Shown: positions 8,320 through 17,010 of the stretch, piece after piece | How positions within the stretch are numbered: the stretch's first letter is position 1 | How the letters are laid out: each line of letters begins with the position of its first letter | NCBI GenBank assembly: GCA_946494335.1 | Contig: CAMMBV010000006.1 | Location: forward strand, 30,430 to 94,429 | Length of the DNA stretch: 64,000 nucleotides | Source of the DNA: an uncultured Ruminococcus sp. | GTDB taxonomy: Bacteria > Bacillota > Clostridia > Lachnospirales > Lachnospiraceae | Direction: 5' to 3' | The notes under the pieces: generated by a model | Databases searched by the model: none | The model's input: the letters and a program-made list of their open reading frames with translations, nothing else | What the model was told of the DNA's origin: nothing | Translations under genes and position numbers: made by a program

Positions 8320-8556
8320 CTATTTCCAGCTTTTTATAATCTGTATTATCTTTTCTTCGTAATCTCCCGTGATATCTTCGCTCTGTCCGCCGTTCTTTAC
8401 ATTAGTTTCCGCACCCCATTCACCGTCATGAAATTCCCAGACATGGTACGGTACACCGCGGTAATCAAAATCCAGGCTTCCACATTCCTCTATATCTGTA
8501 TACTTATATTCCAGATTCATTTCTTCCAGAAGCCTTCTGATGCGCTGCAGTCTCAT
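8320..8556 (-). CDS. Small conserved-looking protein, 78 aa, unknown function
   Basis: Starts MRLQRIRRLLEEMNLEYKY and ends in EEKIIQIIKSWK. It has a GAGGAGG ribosome site just before the ATG and its own terminator, so it is a real gene. The pattern is an N-terminal helix, a central beta region with several acidic and aromatic residues (YRGVPYHVWEFHDGEWG) and a C-terminal helix. No signal peptide or membrane segment. I do not recognise a domain, and the neighbours (MATE exporter, AraC regulator) give no hint. Confidence 0.75.
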   Translation of the reverse strand: MRLQRIRRLLEEMNLEYKYTDIEECGSLDFDYRGVPYHVWEFHDGEWGAETNVKNGGQSEDITGDYEEKIIQIIKSWK

Positions 8557-8740
8557 ATTTTTCCTCCTCTCTTTCCTGCTATATGAATCATTTTAATTCA
8601 ATCATTTATTGACTTCAACAATAATTTTGGGACTATTTTCCGGATTTTTCCTGTTTTGTCCACACTATGTATATAATTGCTTTTCACAGATTCGGTAATT
8701 GACTTTTTTTCGATTATTTCGACAAATTTCACCTCATTCC

Positions 8741-8769
8741 TTGATTCTGCACAATTTGCCATATATAAT
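8741..8769 (+). promoter_or_regulatory. Promoter of the AraC-family gene at 8840
   Basis: TTGATT at 8741-8746, 17-base spacer, TATAAT at 8764-8769. The intergenic stretch 8557-8839 is AT-rich and otherwise shows nothing I can name. Confidence 0.65.
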
Positions 8770-8839
8770 AGGGATGGAACTGTATTTTTTATTAAAATTC
8801 ACAAGACATCACATTTGAAAATTACACACGGGGGAAACT

Positions 8840-9718
8840 ATGAGAAATTATGACATCGGTGTATTGGCAACTTCACAGGAATATTTTCACGTTGCAAGTC
8901 AGTTTGCAAAGAAAACTCTCTTCTACTTGATTTCCGGTGGTGATTATCAATGCAGTAAAGATTTCACAGACAGAAAAGGTAATCTTCCTGAAAGCTTTTA
9001 TGTCATGTTAATACAGAAAGGTACCTTGTATATTGAAATGAACCGTAATACTTATATGGCTCCAAAAGGCAGCGTTTTTGTTCTCGACAGTAAAATTGAC
9101 TGCTGCTATTACACAAAGGATAATCTTTCCATGCAGTGGATACAGTTCAGTGGGATCACAGCGCAAAACTTTGTCGATCTGCTGTATGAAACAAACGGCA
9201 AGAACGGTCCTGTCTTTCAGCTCGATGAATTGCCTGCAATGGCAAAAAAATTCGACTTTATTATGAATATGTTTGCCACGAATCAGATAAATGAATGCCT
9301 TGGCTCACTTTATATCCACGATATTCTGACTTCACTCACCCTGCTGAATCCTCTTTCCCAGGAGGGAACGCGGCTGAGTATGATCGAGGTGGCACGCTAC
9401 ATTGATAAATTCTACAGTGAAAATCTAACCGTCAAAAATCTGGCAAAGGGCTGCAATCTCTGTGTATATTATTTCATCCGGGCTTTTCAGAAGGTCCACC
9501 AGTGCACTCCCTATCAGTATCTGGCCGGTGTCCGTTTTGAAAATGCCAAGCGTCTGCTTCTTACGACAAATCTCAACATTGAAGAAATCGGAAACATGGT
9601 GGGATTCAGCAGCGGTTCCAATTTCGCCAGATCATTTAAAAAAGAATTTGGTTATTCACCTACTACATACAGAAAATACGGTCCGGATCCTATATTGGAA
9701 GCTCATCCAGAGATATAA
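8840..9718 (+). CDS. AraC-family transcription regulator with cupin-type sensor domain
   Basis: A 292-residue protein. Residues up to about 150 are a cupin-like effector domain (NTYMAPKGSVFVLDSK). Residues about 185-285 hold two helix-turn-helix units: LTVKNLAKGCNLCVYYFIRAF and the AraC signature IEEIGNMVGFSSGSNFARSFKKEFGYSP. Members of this kind usually activate sugar or polysaccharide use genes after binding a small ligand. Here the next genes on either side (a 78-aa protein and thiC) are transcribed towards it, so its target is not adjacent. GGGGGAA precedes the ATG. Confidence 0.9.
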   Translation: MRNYDIGVLATSQEYFHVASQFAKKTLFYLISGGDYQCSKDFTDRKGNLPESFYVMLIQKGTLYIEMNRNTYMAPKGSVFVLDSKIDCCYYTKDNLSMQWIQFSGITAQNFVDLLYETNGKNGPVFQLDELPAMAKKFDFIMNMFATNQINECLGSLYIHDILTSLTLLNPLSQEGTRLSMIEVARYIDKFYSENLTVKNLAKGCNLCVYYFIRAFQKVHQCTPYQYLAGVRFENAKRLLLTTNLNIEEIGNMVGFSSGSNFARSFKKEFGYSPTTYRKYGPDPILEAHPEI

Positions 9719-9720
9719 AA

Positions 9721-9775
9721 GAAAACAGGCAGATACCGGCCTTCGCCGGTTTCTTTCCTGTTTCTTTCTTTTTTA
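9721..9775. terminator. Bidirectional terminator between AraC gene and thiC
   Basis: Nested arms aaaacagg/cctgtttc and ccggc/gccgg, followed on the plus strand by TTTCTTTCTTTTTT. Confidence 0.8.
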
Positions 9776-11077
9776 GTCCATAATATCCACATCTTCACCG
9801 CGAAGAATTTTGTTAATATTGCGCACAGCGCACATTTTTCCACACATAGTGCAGGTATCTTCTCGCTCCGGCGTAGATTCCGCACGGTATCTTCTCGCTT
9901 TCTCACTGTCCATAGCCAATTCAAACTGACGATCCCAGTCCAGATTTCTTCTGGCCTCACTCATATCATGATCCCACTGAGCCGCGCCTTTGATACCTTT
10001 TGCAATATCCGCTGCATGGGCGGCAATTTTGGACGCAATAATTCCTTCCTTCACATCCTCAAGGGTGGGAAGACGCAGATGCTCTGCCGGTGTAACATAA
10101 CAGAGGAAGGAAGCACCGTAAGTTGCTGCAATCGCTCCTCCGATGGCCGCAGTAATATGATCATATCCCGGCGCCACATCTGTCACAAGGGGACCCAGCA
10201 CATAGAAGGGCGCGCCTTTGCAGATGGTCTTCTGTATCTCCATATTAGCCTGAATCTGATTCAGCGGCATATGACCCGGCCCCTCTATAATGATCTGAAC
10301 ATCCTTTTCCCATGCTCTCGTAGTCAGCTCACCTAAGGTTACAAGCTCTTCAATCTGTGAGACATCGCCGGCGTCTTCGATGCTTCCCGGACGGCAGGCA
10401 TCTCCCAGACTTAAGGTCACGTCATATTCCTGGCAGATTTCCAGTATCTCATCAAAACGTTCAAAGAAGGGGTTTTCATTTCCCGTCAGCTCCATCCATG
10501 CAAAAATAATGGAACCTCCGCGGGAAACGATGTTGGTATGGCGCTTTGATTTTTTAAACCGTTCCGCTGTAGCTTTATTGATGCCGCAGTGTATGGTCAT
10601 AAAATCCACACCGTCTTCGGCATGCATCCGAACGATATCAATCCACTCATCGGATGTGATCTTTTTCAGAGCCTTATTATAATAGACTACTGCATCGTAG
10701 ATGGGAACCGTACCAATCACAGCCGGACACTCATGGGTCAGCTTACGGCGAAAGGTCTGTGTGTCTCCAAAAGAGCTGAGATCCATGATGGATTCTGCGC
10801 CCATATTGACAGCCTCCATCACTTTCGCCATTTCCACATCCATATCCAGACAGTCTTTTGAAGTTCCCAGATTCACATTAATCTTTGTCTTCAGCATATC
10901 GCCGATTCCGTATGGCTTAAGACATTTATGATTTTTATTTGCAGGAATAGCAAGGCGTCCCTGCGCTACCAGCCGGCGAACTTCCTCCACATCCATCTGT
11001 TCATATTCTGCAACAGTCTTCATGGCATCCGTCACGATTCCCTTGCGGGCAGCATTCATCTGCGTTGTATACTCCAT
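9773..11077 (-). CDS. thiC: Phosphomethylpyrimidine synthase
   Basis: ThiC is a radical-SAM enzyme of the cytosol that rearranges 5-aminoimidazole ribotide into hydroxymethylpyrimidine phosphate for thiamine synthesis. The 434-residue protein has family blocks [43 protein letters not shown] and [13 protein letters not shown]. The C-terminal iron-sulfur motif is CTMCGKMC (C-x2-C-x4-C), the atypical ThiC arrangement. It is of the shorter bacterial length without the long N-terminal extension. An ATP-independent TPP riboswitch and a terminator precede it on the same strand, so it is repressed by thiamine pyrophosphate. No other thi gene lies nearby. Confidence 0.97.
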   Translation of the reverse strand: MEYTTQMNAARKGIVTDAMKTVAEYEQMDVEEVRRLVAQGRLAIPANKNHKCLKPYGIGDMLKTKINVNLGTSKDCLDMDVEMAKVMEAVNMGAESIMDLSSFGDTQTFRRKLTHECPAVIGTVPIYDAVVYYNKALKKITSDEWIDIVRMHAEDGVDFMTIHCGINKATAERFKKSKRHTNIVSRGGSIIFAWMELTGNENPFFERFDEILEICQEYDVTLSLGDACRPGSIEDAGDVSQIEELVTLGELTTRAWEKDVQIIIEGPGHMPLNQIQANMEIQKTICKGAPFYVLGPLVTDVAPGYDHITAAIGGAIAATYGASFLCYVTPAEHLRLPTLEDVKEGIIASKIAAHAADIAKGIKGAAQWDHDMSEARRNLDWDRQFELAMDSEKARRYRAESTPEREDTCTMCGKMCAVRNINKILRGEDVDIMD

Positions 11078-11091
11078 ATTATCCTCCTGAC

Positions 11092-11136
11092 AAAAATCGA
11101 GGGAGATATATTTCCTATGCAGGCAACATATCTCCC
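11092..11136 (-). terminator. Attenuator terminator between TPP riboswitch and thiC
   Basis: On the minus strand GGGAGATAT pairs with ATATCTCCC, followed by TCGATTTTT, and sits between the riboswitch and the thiC ribosome site (CAGGAGGAT). This is the expected output device for transcription attenuation. Confidence 0.8.
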
Positions 11137-11151
11137 AATTTTATACATCTG

Positions 11152-11243
11152 AAATATTTTCCCTACGTTGGCATGATCCAAATCAGGTAAGGTCGAAACG
11201 ATTCAGTTTCCTCTCAGCCCGTCCGCGGACTCCCTCAATACTC
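11152..11243 (-). promoter_or_regulatory. TPP riboswitch (THI element) controlling thiC
   Basis: The minus strand contains the two conserved THI element blocks: GGGCTGAGAGG and ACCTGATTTGGATCATGCC followed by AACGTAGGGAA. The outer ends AGTATT and AATATT can form P1. It lies 75 bases before thiC with an intervening terminator, which fits thiamine pyrophosphate-dependent termination. Confidence 0.95.
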
Positions 11244-11281
11244 AACTCTCTATTTAATTTCCAAATGACCGGAAATCCCTA

Positions 11282-12415
11282 TTACTTATTCAGAACTTCC
11301 AGATACAGTTTCAGGACATCTTCCTTGCCCATTTCAACGTATGTATTGGTCATCAGTCTCTGCTGTTCTGCGATAACCAGATCTGCCATCTGATTGCAGA
11401 TTTCTTCTGTCACGCCATACTCACACAGCGGTTTTCTGCGGATAAGAGCTGCCAGAGCTTCTTCCAGTTTATCGTAAACTTCCGGTCCCTCTGTCTCGCA
11501 TCCAAGGATCTCAGCCAGTACATGGTTGATCTCTTTGATATCTCCATCCGGATTTGATCTGTAGTAGTATTTCATAACGGTTGTGAACAGCGCATAGTTG
11601 GACTCACCGTGAGCAACTTTGAACATTCCGCCCAGCGGGAAGCTCATAGCATGAACTGCGTTGCAGCCTGCTGTACCAAATGCAATACCTGCATAGTTGC
11701 TTCCAAGTACGAATTTGTCCATGATCTCCAGTCTGTAGTCCTGTCCATGCTCGATCATTTCCATGAAGCCGCTCATCAGCAGTTCAATGGCTCTCTTGCC
11801 GATCATTCTTGACAGGTCAGTGTGACGGCGTCCTACGTAGCTTTCTACTGCATGGATCAGCGCGTCAATTGCACTGTACATAAATGGCTGATACGGAAGG
11901 CTCTTAACCAGATCCGGAATCAGAACTGCGTAATCTGCAAACAGCTCATCGTTTGCGCAGCCTTTTTTCGTCTTTGTCTTTGTCAGATAAATCATGGAGA
12001 TATTTGTTACTTCTGTACCGGTTCCACAGGTTGTGGGGCATGCAATCAGTTCAATTTTATGTTTCGGTTTGAAAGTCGGGTTCTCTTTGTAAGCATCCAC
12101 GATATCATCCGGTTTTTCTGATGCAACCCATTTTGCCATATCAATAACGGTACCGCCGCCTACTGCGATAATTCTCTTGTACTCTTTATCTCTCAGATCG
12201 TTGAAGATAGCATTGTACATTTCATCCGTAGGTTCAGAAGTGCCGTATTTTTCCTGGAAATAAACGTCACATTTCAGGTTCAGCGGTTTCATCTTCGGTG
12301 TATACAGGAATTCATTGGTGAAGATCAGATCGCCTTCGCCCAGCTCAAACTCTTTTGCAAAATCCTCAAAAGTGTCAAATTTGTGAATGTCTGTTTTTAA
12401 TAATAACTGTCTCAT
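11282..12415 (-). CDS. 4hbD: 4-hydroxybutyrate dehydrogenase (iron-containing ADH family)
   Basis: A 377-residue iron-type alcohol dehydrogenase. It reduces succinate semialdehyde to 4-hydroxybutyrate (or the reverse) with NAD(P)H. Close resemblance to the clostridial 4HbD is visible in the N-terminal pattern (HKFDTFEDFAKEF, GDLIFTNEFLY, VFQEKYG-like) and in TTCGTGTEVTNIS. The nucleotide loop is IAVGGGTVIDMAK, and metal-ligand regions are SAIDALIHAVESY and the H-x-x-S / AHGESNY stretch. It is the last gene of the butyrate cluster, 72 bases after the crotonase gene, and its context next to abfD makes the specific call strong. Confidence 0.93.
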   Translation of the reverse strand: MRQLLLKTDIHKFDTFEDFAKEFELGEGDLIFTNEFLYTPKMKPLNLKCDVYFQEKYGTSEPTDEMYNAIFNDLRDKEYKRIIAVGGGTVIDMAKWVASEKPDDIVDAYKENPTFKPKHKIELIACPTTCGTGTEVTNISMIYLTKTKTKKGCANDELFADYAVLIPDLVKSLPYQPFMYSAIDALIHAVESYVGRRHTDLSRMIGKRAIELLMSGFMEMIEHGQDYRLEIMDKFVLGSNYAGIAFGTAGCNAVHAMSFPLGGMFKVAHGESNYALFTTVMKYYYRSNPDGDIKEINHVLAEILGCETEGPEVYDKLEEALAALIRRKPLCEYGVTEEICNQMADLVIAEQQRLMTNTYVEMGKEDVLKLYLEVLNK

Positions 12416-12487
12416 TTTCTTCTCCTTTTCTTTTTATATTATTTTGTTCCCTGATAAATCCAAACTTTTTACCTTCTGCCTGTCCTT

Positions 12488-13267
12488 TTACTTGTTATTG
12501 AAATGGTCAAGTTTTTCCTTATTTACAAACGCAGAAAGAGCATCGTGAGCGTCCTGTGTTGTAAACAGAGAACCAAAAGAAAGGATCATGTGCTCTGTAC
12601 TTGTCGGGTAATCGGTTTCGCTGGCAACATTGACTGCCTTTTTCGTCGTAGCCACTGCAATCGGAGCATTCTTTGCAATTTTTTCTGCCATTTCCATGGC
12701 TGCGTCCATCAGCTCTTCAACAGGAACAACTTTATTGACAAGATGGATTCTCTCCGCCTCGTCCGCTTTTATATTTGCACAGGTAAACAGAAGTTCTCTT
12801 GCTTTTCCTTCACCTACAATTGCCTGAATTCTCTGAGATCCGCCGGTACCTGTCATAATTCCAAGGCTGACTTCCGGGAATGCAAATCTGGCATTCTCAG
12901 CTGCAATACGGATATCGCAGGCAAGTGCAACCTCCAGACCGCCGCCCAGACAATGACCGTTGATGGCAGCAATGACAGGAGTTCTGAACTGGTGAATTTT
13001 TTCAAGGACGGCACTGCCGAATTTCGCATAATCACGAGCCTCGTAAAAACCAAACTCACTCATTTCCTTGATATCAGCTCCGGCAACAAATGCCTTCTCC
13101 CCGGCGCCTTTTACGATCACGCAGTATACGTCTTTGTCCTTTTCAACTTCGTCAAATGCTTTTCCCAGATCGGTAAGCACTGCTGTACTTACTGCATTCA
13201 ATTTTTTCGGAAAATTGATTGTAATAGTGCAGACATGGCCTTTTTTTTCAATTAATGCATATTCCAT
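12488..13267 (-). CDS. Crotonase-type enoyl-CoA hydratase/isomerase
   Basis: A 259-residue crotonase-fold enzyme. The CoA and oxyanion motifs are AFVAGADIKEM and INGHCLGGGLEVALACD, and the two catalytic glutamates are present in GGGLE and FPEVSLGI. It probably hydrates crotonyl-CoA to 3-hydroxybutyryl-CoA or dehydrates it. That would connect the 4-hydroxybutyrate branch to the acetyl-CoA branch of butyrate synthesis; thiolase and 3-hydroxybutyryl-CoA dehydrogenase genes are not in this window. Vinylacetyl-CoA isomerisation is possible, but AbfD itself can do that. It lies between 4hbD and the 90-aa gene in one operon. Confidence 0.93.
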   Translation of the reverse strand: MEYALIEKKGHVCTITINFPKKLNAVSTAVLTDLGKAFDEVEKDKDVYCVIVKGAGEKAFVAGADIKEMSEFGFYEARDYAKFGSAVLEKIHQFRTPVIAAINGHCLGGGLEVALACDIRIAAENARFAFPEVSLGIMTGTGGSQRIQAIVGEGKARELLFTCANIKADEAERIHLVNKVVPVEELMDAAMEMAEKIAKNAPIAVATTKKAVNVASETDYPTSTEHMILSFGSLFTTQDAHDALSAFVNKEKLDHFNNK

Positions 13268-13296
13268 ATCGTTACTCCTTACCCCGCATGCACGTA

Positions 13297-13569
13297 CTAC
13301 TCACTCCATGCATGCAGCTCTTTTTTTATAATATCAAAATCCTCCCTGCAGACGGCGGTAAACAGCCGTCTGCAGTTGGAAAATTTCTGATCTGATACAC
13401 AATTCCGATTACATCCCCTCACCAGAAGGCAGGCATCATATGTGTCGTCTCCACGATAAGGTGTAAAGGAAATATTCAGGTCTGTCAAAGATGATTTCAG
13501 GTCCTCCACTGCCGCAGTTCTGTCGTATACAGGATTACAGCCGCCGCAGTACTTCAGTCCTATCTTCAA
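13297..13569 (-). CDS. Cys-rich 90-aa protein coupled to abfD, function unknown
   Basis: Begins MKIGLKYCGGCNPVYDR and contains further Cys residues at RGCNRNC, FSNC and AVC, seven Cys in about 75 residues. No signal peptide or membrane segment. Its ATG overlaps the abfD stop by four bases, so translation is coupled and about equal output is expected. The CxxC pattern suggests metal or iron-sulfur binding. I do not recognise a named family. Because AbfD carries an oxygen-labile [4Fe-4S] cluster, a role in cluster loading or protection is an attractive but untested inference. Confidence 0.8.
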   Translation of the reverse strand: MKIGLKYCGGCNPVYDRTAAVEDLKSSLTDLNISFTPYRGDDTYDACLLVRGCNRNCVSDQKFSNCRRLFTAVCREDFDIIKKELHAWSE

Positions 13570-15014
13570 TCTTTAATGTTGGCAATATCCTTTGCCAGCT
13601 TCTTCTTCTGTTCCAGATTGCTCTGACGTGAAATCATAATACGCTGAGCCTGCGGTGAGCCGGCGCCGTGCATGGACTCTGTACGATATCCAACCGCCGC
13701 AGTACCAAGAGAAATATTTTCAATCAGCCGCAGAATTCTCATACGGTCTTCTACAGAGATTCCTTCCACACCTACCAGATATTTTTCAATGTAGGGTTTC
13801 AGCTCTGCCGTATTGTAATCCGTTTCAGAAGGACAGGTAACCATCAGGCCGCCTGCGATATCTTCTGCAAGACGGGCGATCTCATAGGGGAATCTGGTAA
13901 TGTTCTGTTTACATACATTTGCCAGAAGCAGATCGATCATATAGTTTCCGGCTTTCGTCGGGCATCCTTCACAGGAGCATGCCACGCCGCAGCTGTACAG
14001 CGTCTCGTTCAGATGCGTCATCTCAATCAGTTTATCCTTAATGTGAGATGCTTTCGCAGCGCCGTTATAATCTGCTGCCAGAGCAGTTGCACCGATCAGC
14101 ACATCGCCCACGCCGACCTTGCAGCCGCCGTAGCTCTGACGGTGATATCCGGAAAAACGTTCCACCAGCATGCCGGCAAATTCTGTCTCTCCGTTCATAA
14201 AGATCCGCTCATTGGGAACGAATACATTATCAAAGATAACCAGAGCTTCATGACCGCCGAAGTTTTTATTTCCGAGATCAATGTCTGCGCCTTCTTCCAG
14301 TTTCCGGGTATCACAGGACTGACGTCCATAGATCATAAAGATACCTTCTGTATCTGTCGGAACTGCAAAGGAAATTGCATAATCCTTATCTTCCGGCTTC
14401 ATTGCAATCGTCGGCATAACCAGAACTTCATGTGAATTCACAATACCGGTCTGATGAGCTTTGGCGCCCCGCACTACCACACCGTCCGGGCGGCGTTCTA
14501 CTACATGAAGATAGCAGTCCGGATCCGGCTGTTTGCTGGGAGACAGGGAACGGTCGCCTTTGGGGTCTGTCATGGCGCCGTCCACAACCAGGTCTTTTAA
14601 CTGAACATCGTTTAAGAATTTCTTAAAGTTTTCATGATAGTTTGTTCCATGAGCCTGGTCAATTTCATATGTAGTGGAGAAAACCGCATTGTTCGCATCC
14701 ATACCAACGCAGCGCTGGAAACAGGAACCGGTTTTCTGTCCTAACAGACGAAGCATTTTTACTTTTTTTACAAGATCTTCTGTGCTCTGATGAAGATGTG
14801 TAAAACGATTAACCTTCTGACCATTTAAAGAAGAAGTAGCGGTCATCAGATCCTCATACTCCGGCTGATTTGCCAGTTCATATGTCATTCCGATTGAATT
14901 TAAGGAAGGACGGATTACAGGATCATCGACCGGATTTTCCACCCGCTTTCCAAACATGTATACTTTCAGGTTTAACTTTCTTAAACTCTCAAAGTATTCT
15001 TCCCTTGTCATCAT
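13566..15014 (-). CDS. abfD: 4-hydroxybutyryl-CoA dehydratase / vinylacetyl-CoA isomerase
   Basis: The enzyme converts 4-hydroxybutyryl-CoA to crotonyl-CoA by a radical mechanism using FAD and a [4Fe-4S] cluster. The 482-residue length matches the clostridial enzyme. All four cluster ligands known from Clostridium aminobutyricum can be placed: CFQRC supplies the two spaced cysteines, and HRQSYGGCK supplies the His and third Cys with the catalytic Tyr and Lys in the right spacing. The C-terminal TESMHGAGSPQAQ block also fits. GGAGGT precedes two adjacent ATGs, either of which may start. It lies 22 bases after etfA and overlaps the 90-aa gene. A CoA-transferase is not seen nearby. Confidence 0.97.
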   Translation of the reverse strand: MMTREEYFESLRKLNLKVYMFGKRVENPVDDPVIRPSLNSIGMTYELANQPEYEDLMTATSSLNGQKVNRFTHLHQSTEDLVKKVKMLRLLGQKTGSCFQRCVGMDANNAVFSTTYEIDQAHGTNYHENFKKFLNDVQLKDLVVDGAMTDPKGDRSLSPSKQPDPDCYLHVVERRPDGVVVRGAKAHQTGIVNSHEVLVMPTIAMKPEDKDYAISFAVPTDTEGIFMIYGRQSCDTRKLEEGADIDLGNKNFGGHEALVIFDNVFVPNERIFMNGETEFAGMLVERFSGYHRQSYGGCKVGVGDVLIGATALAADYNGAAKASHIKDKLIEMTHLNETLYSCGVACSCEGCPTKAGNYMIDLLLANVCKQNITRFPYEIARLAEDIAGGLMVTCPSETDYNTAELKPYIEKYLVGVEGISVEDRMRILRLIENISLGTAAVGYRTESMHGAGSPQAQRIMISRQSNLEQKKKLAKDIANIKD

Positions 15015-15036
15015 AAGGTTTTACCTCCAAATAGAA

Positions 15037-16173
15037 TTATTTCGCAGCTTTTGCAGCTTTGATTGCTTCAATCAGCATCGGGCCTACCTTGAACAGGTCC
15101 CCGTTAATGCCGTAATCCGCTATCTCAAAGATCGGCGCCGCCGCATTCTTGTTTACCGCTATGATGCACTCTGATTCCTGCATTCCCGCTTTGTGCTGGA
15201 TCGCTCCGGATATTCCAAGCGCTACATAAATCTTCGGATGTACTGTCTTTCCTGTCTGGCCTACCTGATGGTCTGCACTCAGCCAGCCGCTGTCAATCGC
15301 TGCACGGGATCCGCCTACTACGCCTCCCAGTACCTCTGCCAGCTCTTCTGCTATCTTGATTCCTCCCTCTACGTCGGAAGAAATTCCACGGCCTACGGAT
15401 ACTACGTATTCCGCTCCTACCAGGTCTACCAGCTTCTTCGCTGCCTTTACTACTTCCACTACTTCTGTCTGAAGGTCTGCATCGGTCAGCTCAAATCCTG
15501 CTTTTACTACTTCTACTGCATTTGCTTTCGTTTCATCGTACGCGCCTTTTTTCAGCACGCCCGGTCTTACCGTTGCCATCGACGGACGGAATCTCGGGCA
15601 GATGATCGTCGCCATCAGGTTTCCTCCAAATGCCGGACGCGTCATCTTCAGATCCTTTGCCACGTCATGCGGTTTGCCCAGCACTTTCGCAGAATCCGTC
15701 TTTGTGATTCTCTCTTCCGCCAGTACGGAATTGTTTCTTAAGAAATCCTGATAGTTTGCCACGTCTACATCCAGATGTGTACAGTCTGCGCACAGTCCTG
15801 TATGCAGTCTCGCTGCACAGCGCGGTCCTAAGTCACGGCCGATGTTCGTCGCTCCGATCAGGAAAATTTCCGGTTTCTCTTCCGCGATGATATCGCAGAT
15901 TACTTTTGTATAGGCATCTGTCGTATATACGCCCAGTCTCGGATCGTCCGCCACGATTACCTTGTCTGCTCCGTATCCGCCCAGCTCTTTTGCCAGTCCT
16001 TCTACGTTGTCTCCCAGCAGAAGTCCCACCAGTTTTACTCCCAGCTCGTCTGCCAGCTTACGTCCTTCTGATATCAGCTCAAAGTCTGTCGGCATCAGTT
16101 TGCCTTCTCTCTGCTCGCAGAATACCCATACATCCTTAAAAGCAGATACATTACTACTATCGAAATTTTGCAT
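15037..16173 (-). CDS. etfA: Electron transfer flavoprotein alpha subunit, copy 1
   Basis: A 378-residue alpha subunit; with EtfB it carries electrons to or from the acyl-CoA dehydrogenase, and in clostridia often couples crotonyl-CoA reduction to ferredoxin reduction by bifurcation. Seen: an N-terminal nucleotide-binding half (EGLAKELGGYGADKVIV) and the C-terminal FAD domain with VSVGRGIS, GSRAAIDSGW, QVGQTGKTVHP and GISGAIQH. That the pair bifurcates is inference. The protein is identical to that of 18440-19576, and the DNA also appears identical except that this copy ends in TAA and the other in TAG. It follows etfB by 17 bases and precedes abfD. Confidence 0.96.
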   Translation of the reverse strand: MQNFDSSNVSAFKDVWVFCEQREGKLMPTDFELISEGRKLADELGVKLVGLLLGDNVEGLAKELGGYGADKVIVADDPRLGVYTTDAYTKVICDIIAEEKPEIFLIGATNIGRDLGPRCAARLHTGLCADCTHLDVDVANYQDFLRNNSVLAEERITKTDSAKVLGKPHDVAKDLKMTRPAFGGNLMATIICPRFRPSMATVRPGVLKKGAYDETKANAVEVVKAGFELTDADLQTEVVEVVKAAKKLVDLVGAEYVVSVGRGISSDVEGGIKIAEELAEVLGGVVGGSRAAIDSGWLSADHQVGQTGKTVHPKIYVALGISGAIQHKAGMQESECIIAVNKNAAAPIFEIADYGINGDLFKVGPMLIEAIKAAKAAK

Positions 16174-16997
16174 GTTCCCTTTCTCCTCTCTTAGATGATA
16201 TGTTTCTCAGCGAGTATGCCTGCCAGCTTGTCACAGGTCGCCTGATCTGCTCCTTCCAGCATCTGGCCTGCTCCCTTCTGCGGCGGTGTGAAGGAGATCA
16301 GAATGTTGGTCGGTGAACCTGCAAGTCCGATATTGTTTACATCGATCAGCGGGTTGTCCTTCAGAAGATTGTAGTCATACACTTCCATCGGTTTCTCATA
16401 TGCTTCGTAGATGCCTCCCACGCTCATGTATCTCGGCTCGTTCAGCTCTTTGATGCAGGTGATCAGACACGGTGTCTTTACTTTGATGGTCATGTATCCG
16501 TCTTCCAGCGCACGCTGTATCGTCAGACTGTCTCCATCTTTCTTGATATCCTGCGCATACGTTACCTGCGGCAGTCCCAGTTTCTCTGCGATCTGCGGGC
16601 CTACCTGCGCTGTATCTCCGTCGATTGCCTGACGGCCGCAGAATACGATATCGTCATTTTCCAGTCCCATATGGTCGATCGCTGCTGCGATGATCTGGGA
16701 TGTTGCATATGTATCGGATCCTCCGAATTCACGTGCGGAAATCAGTACTGCACGGTCTGCTCCGCGGGCAAGCAGCTCTCTTAACATGCCTTCTGCCGGC
16801 GGCGGGCCCATCGTTACTACGATTACTTCACAGCCTGTCTCATCTTTTAATTTCAGCGCTGCTTCCACTGCGTTTAAGTCGTCGGGGTTCGTGATGGTCT
16901 GCATGGAAGCACGGTCCAGGGTTCCGTCCGGTTTTACTGCTACCTTTCCGGAGGTATCTGGTACCTGTTTTACACAAACGATTATTTTCATGATCTT
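15038..16997. repeat. Direct repeat unit A (etfBA), 1,960 bases
   Basis: This stretch matches 18441-20400 at a constant offset of 3,403. All translated frames I compared on both strands are the same in the two copies, and sampled lines of DNA agree base by base. Identity begins one base inside the etfA stop codon and ends six bases upstream of the etfB ATG; the flanks outside differ. Confidence 0.93.
16191..16991 (-). CDS. etfB: Electron transfer flavoprotein beta subunit, copy 1
   Basis: A 266-residue beta subunit starting MKIIVCVKQVPDTSGKVAV. The EtfB signature lies in the middle: DDLNAVEAALKLKD, VVTMGPPPAEGMLRELLARGADRAVL, and DTAQVGPQIAEKLGLPQVTY. It binds a nucleotide (AMP or a second FAD in bifurcating forms) and is the partner of the EtfA encoded 17 bases downstream. 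The DNA is the same as in copy 2. The upstream bases differ between copies directly beyond the ribosome site, so translation strength may differ even though the proteins do not. Confidence 0.96.
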   Translation of the reverse strand: MKIIVCVKQVPDTSGKVAVKPDGTLDRASMQTITNPDDLNAVEAALKLKDETGCEVIVVTMGPPPAEGMLRELLARGADRAVLISAREFGGSDTYATSQIIAAAIDHMGLENDDIVFCGRQAIDGDTAQVGPQIAEKLGLPQVTYAQDIKKDGDSLTIQRALEDGYMTIKVKTPCLITCIKELNEPRYMSVGGIYEAYEKPMEVYDYNLLKDNPLIDVNNIGLAGSPTNILISFTPPQKGAGQMLEGADQATCDKLAGILAEKHII

Positions 16998-17010
16998 ATT
17001 CTCCTCCTGT

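Noticed and set aside
11137..11281. TPP riboswitch as a regulator of 4hbD
   Set aside because: The conserved blocks read on the minus strand and lead into thiC; 4hbD ends upstream of it.
15193..15741. Plus-strand frames of up to 182 codons inside etfA (and the same again at 18596-19144)
   Set aside because: They are antisense shadows with low-complexity Tyr/Cys/Arg composition and no ribosome site; useful only as proof that the two copies are identical.
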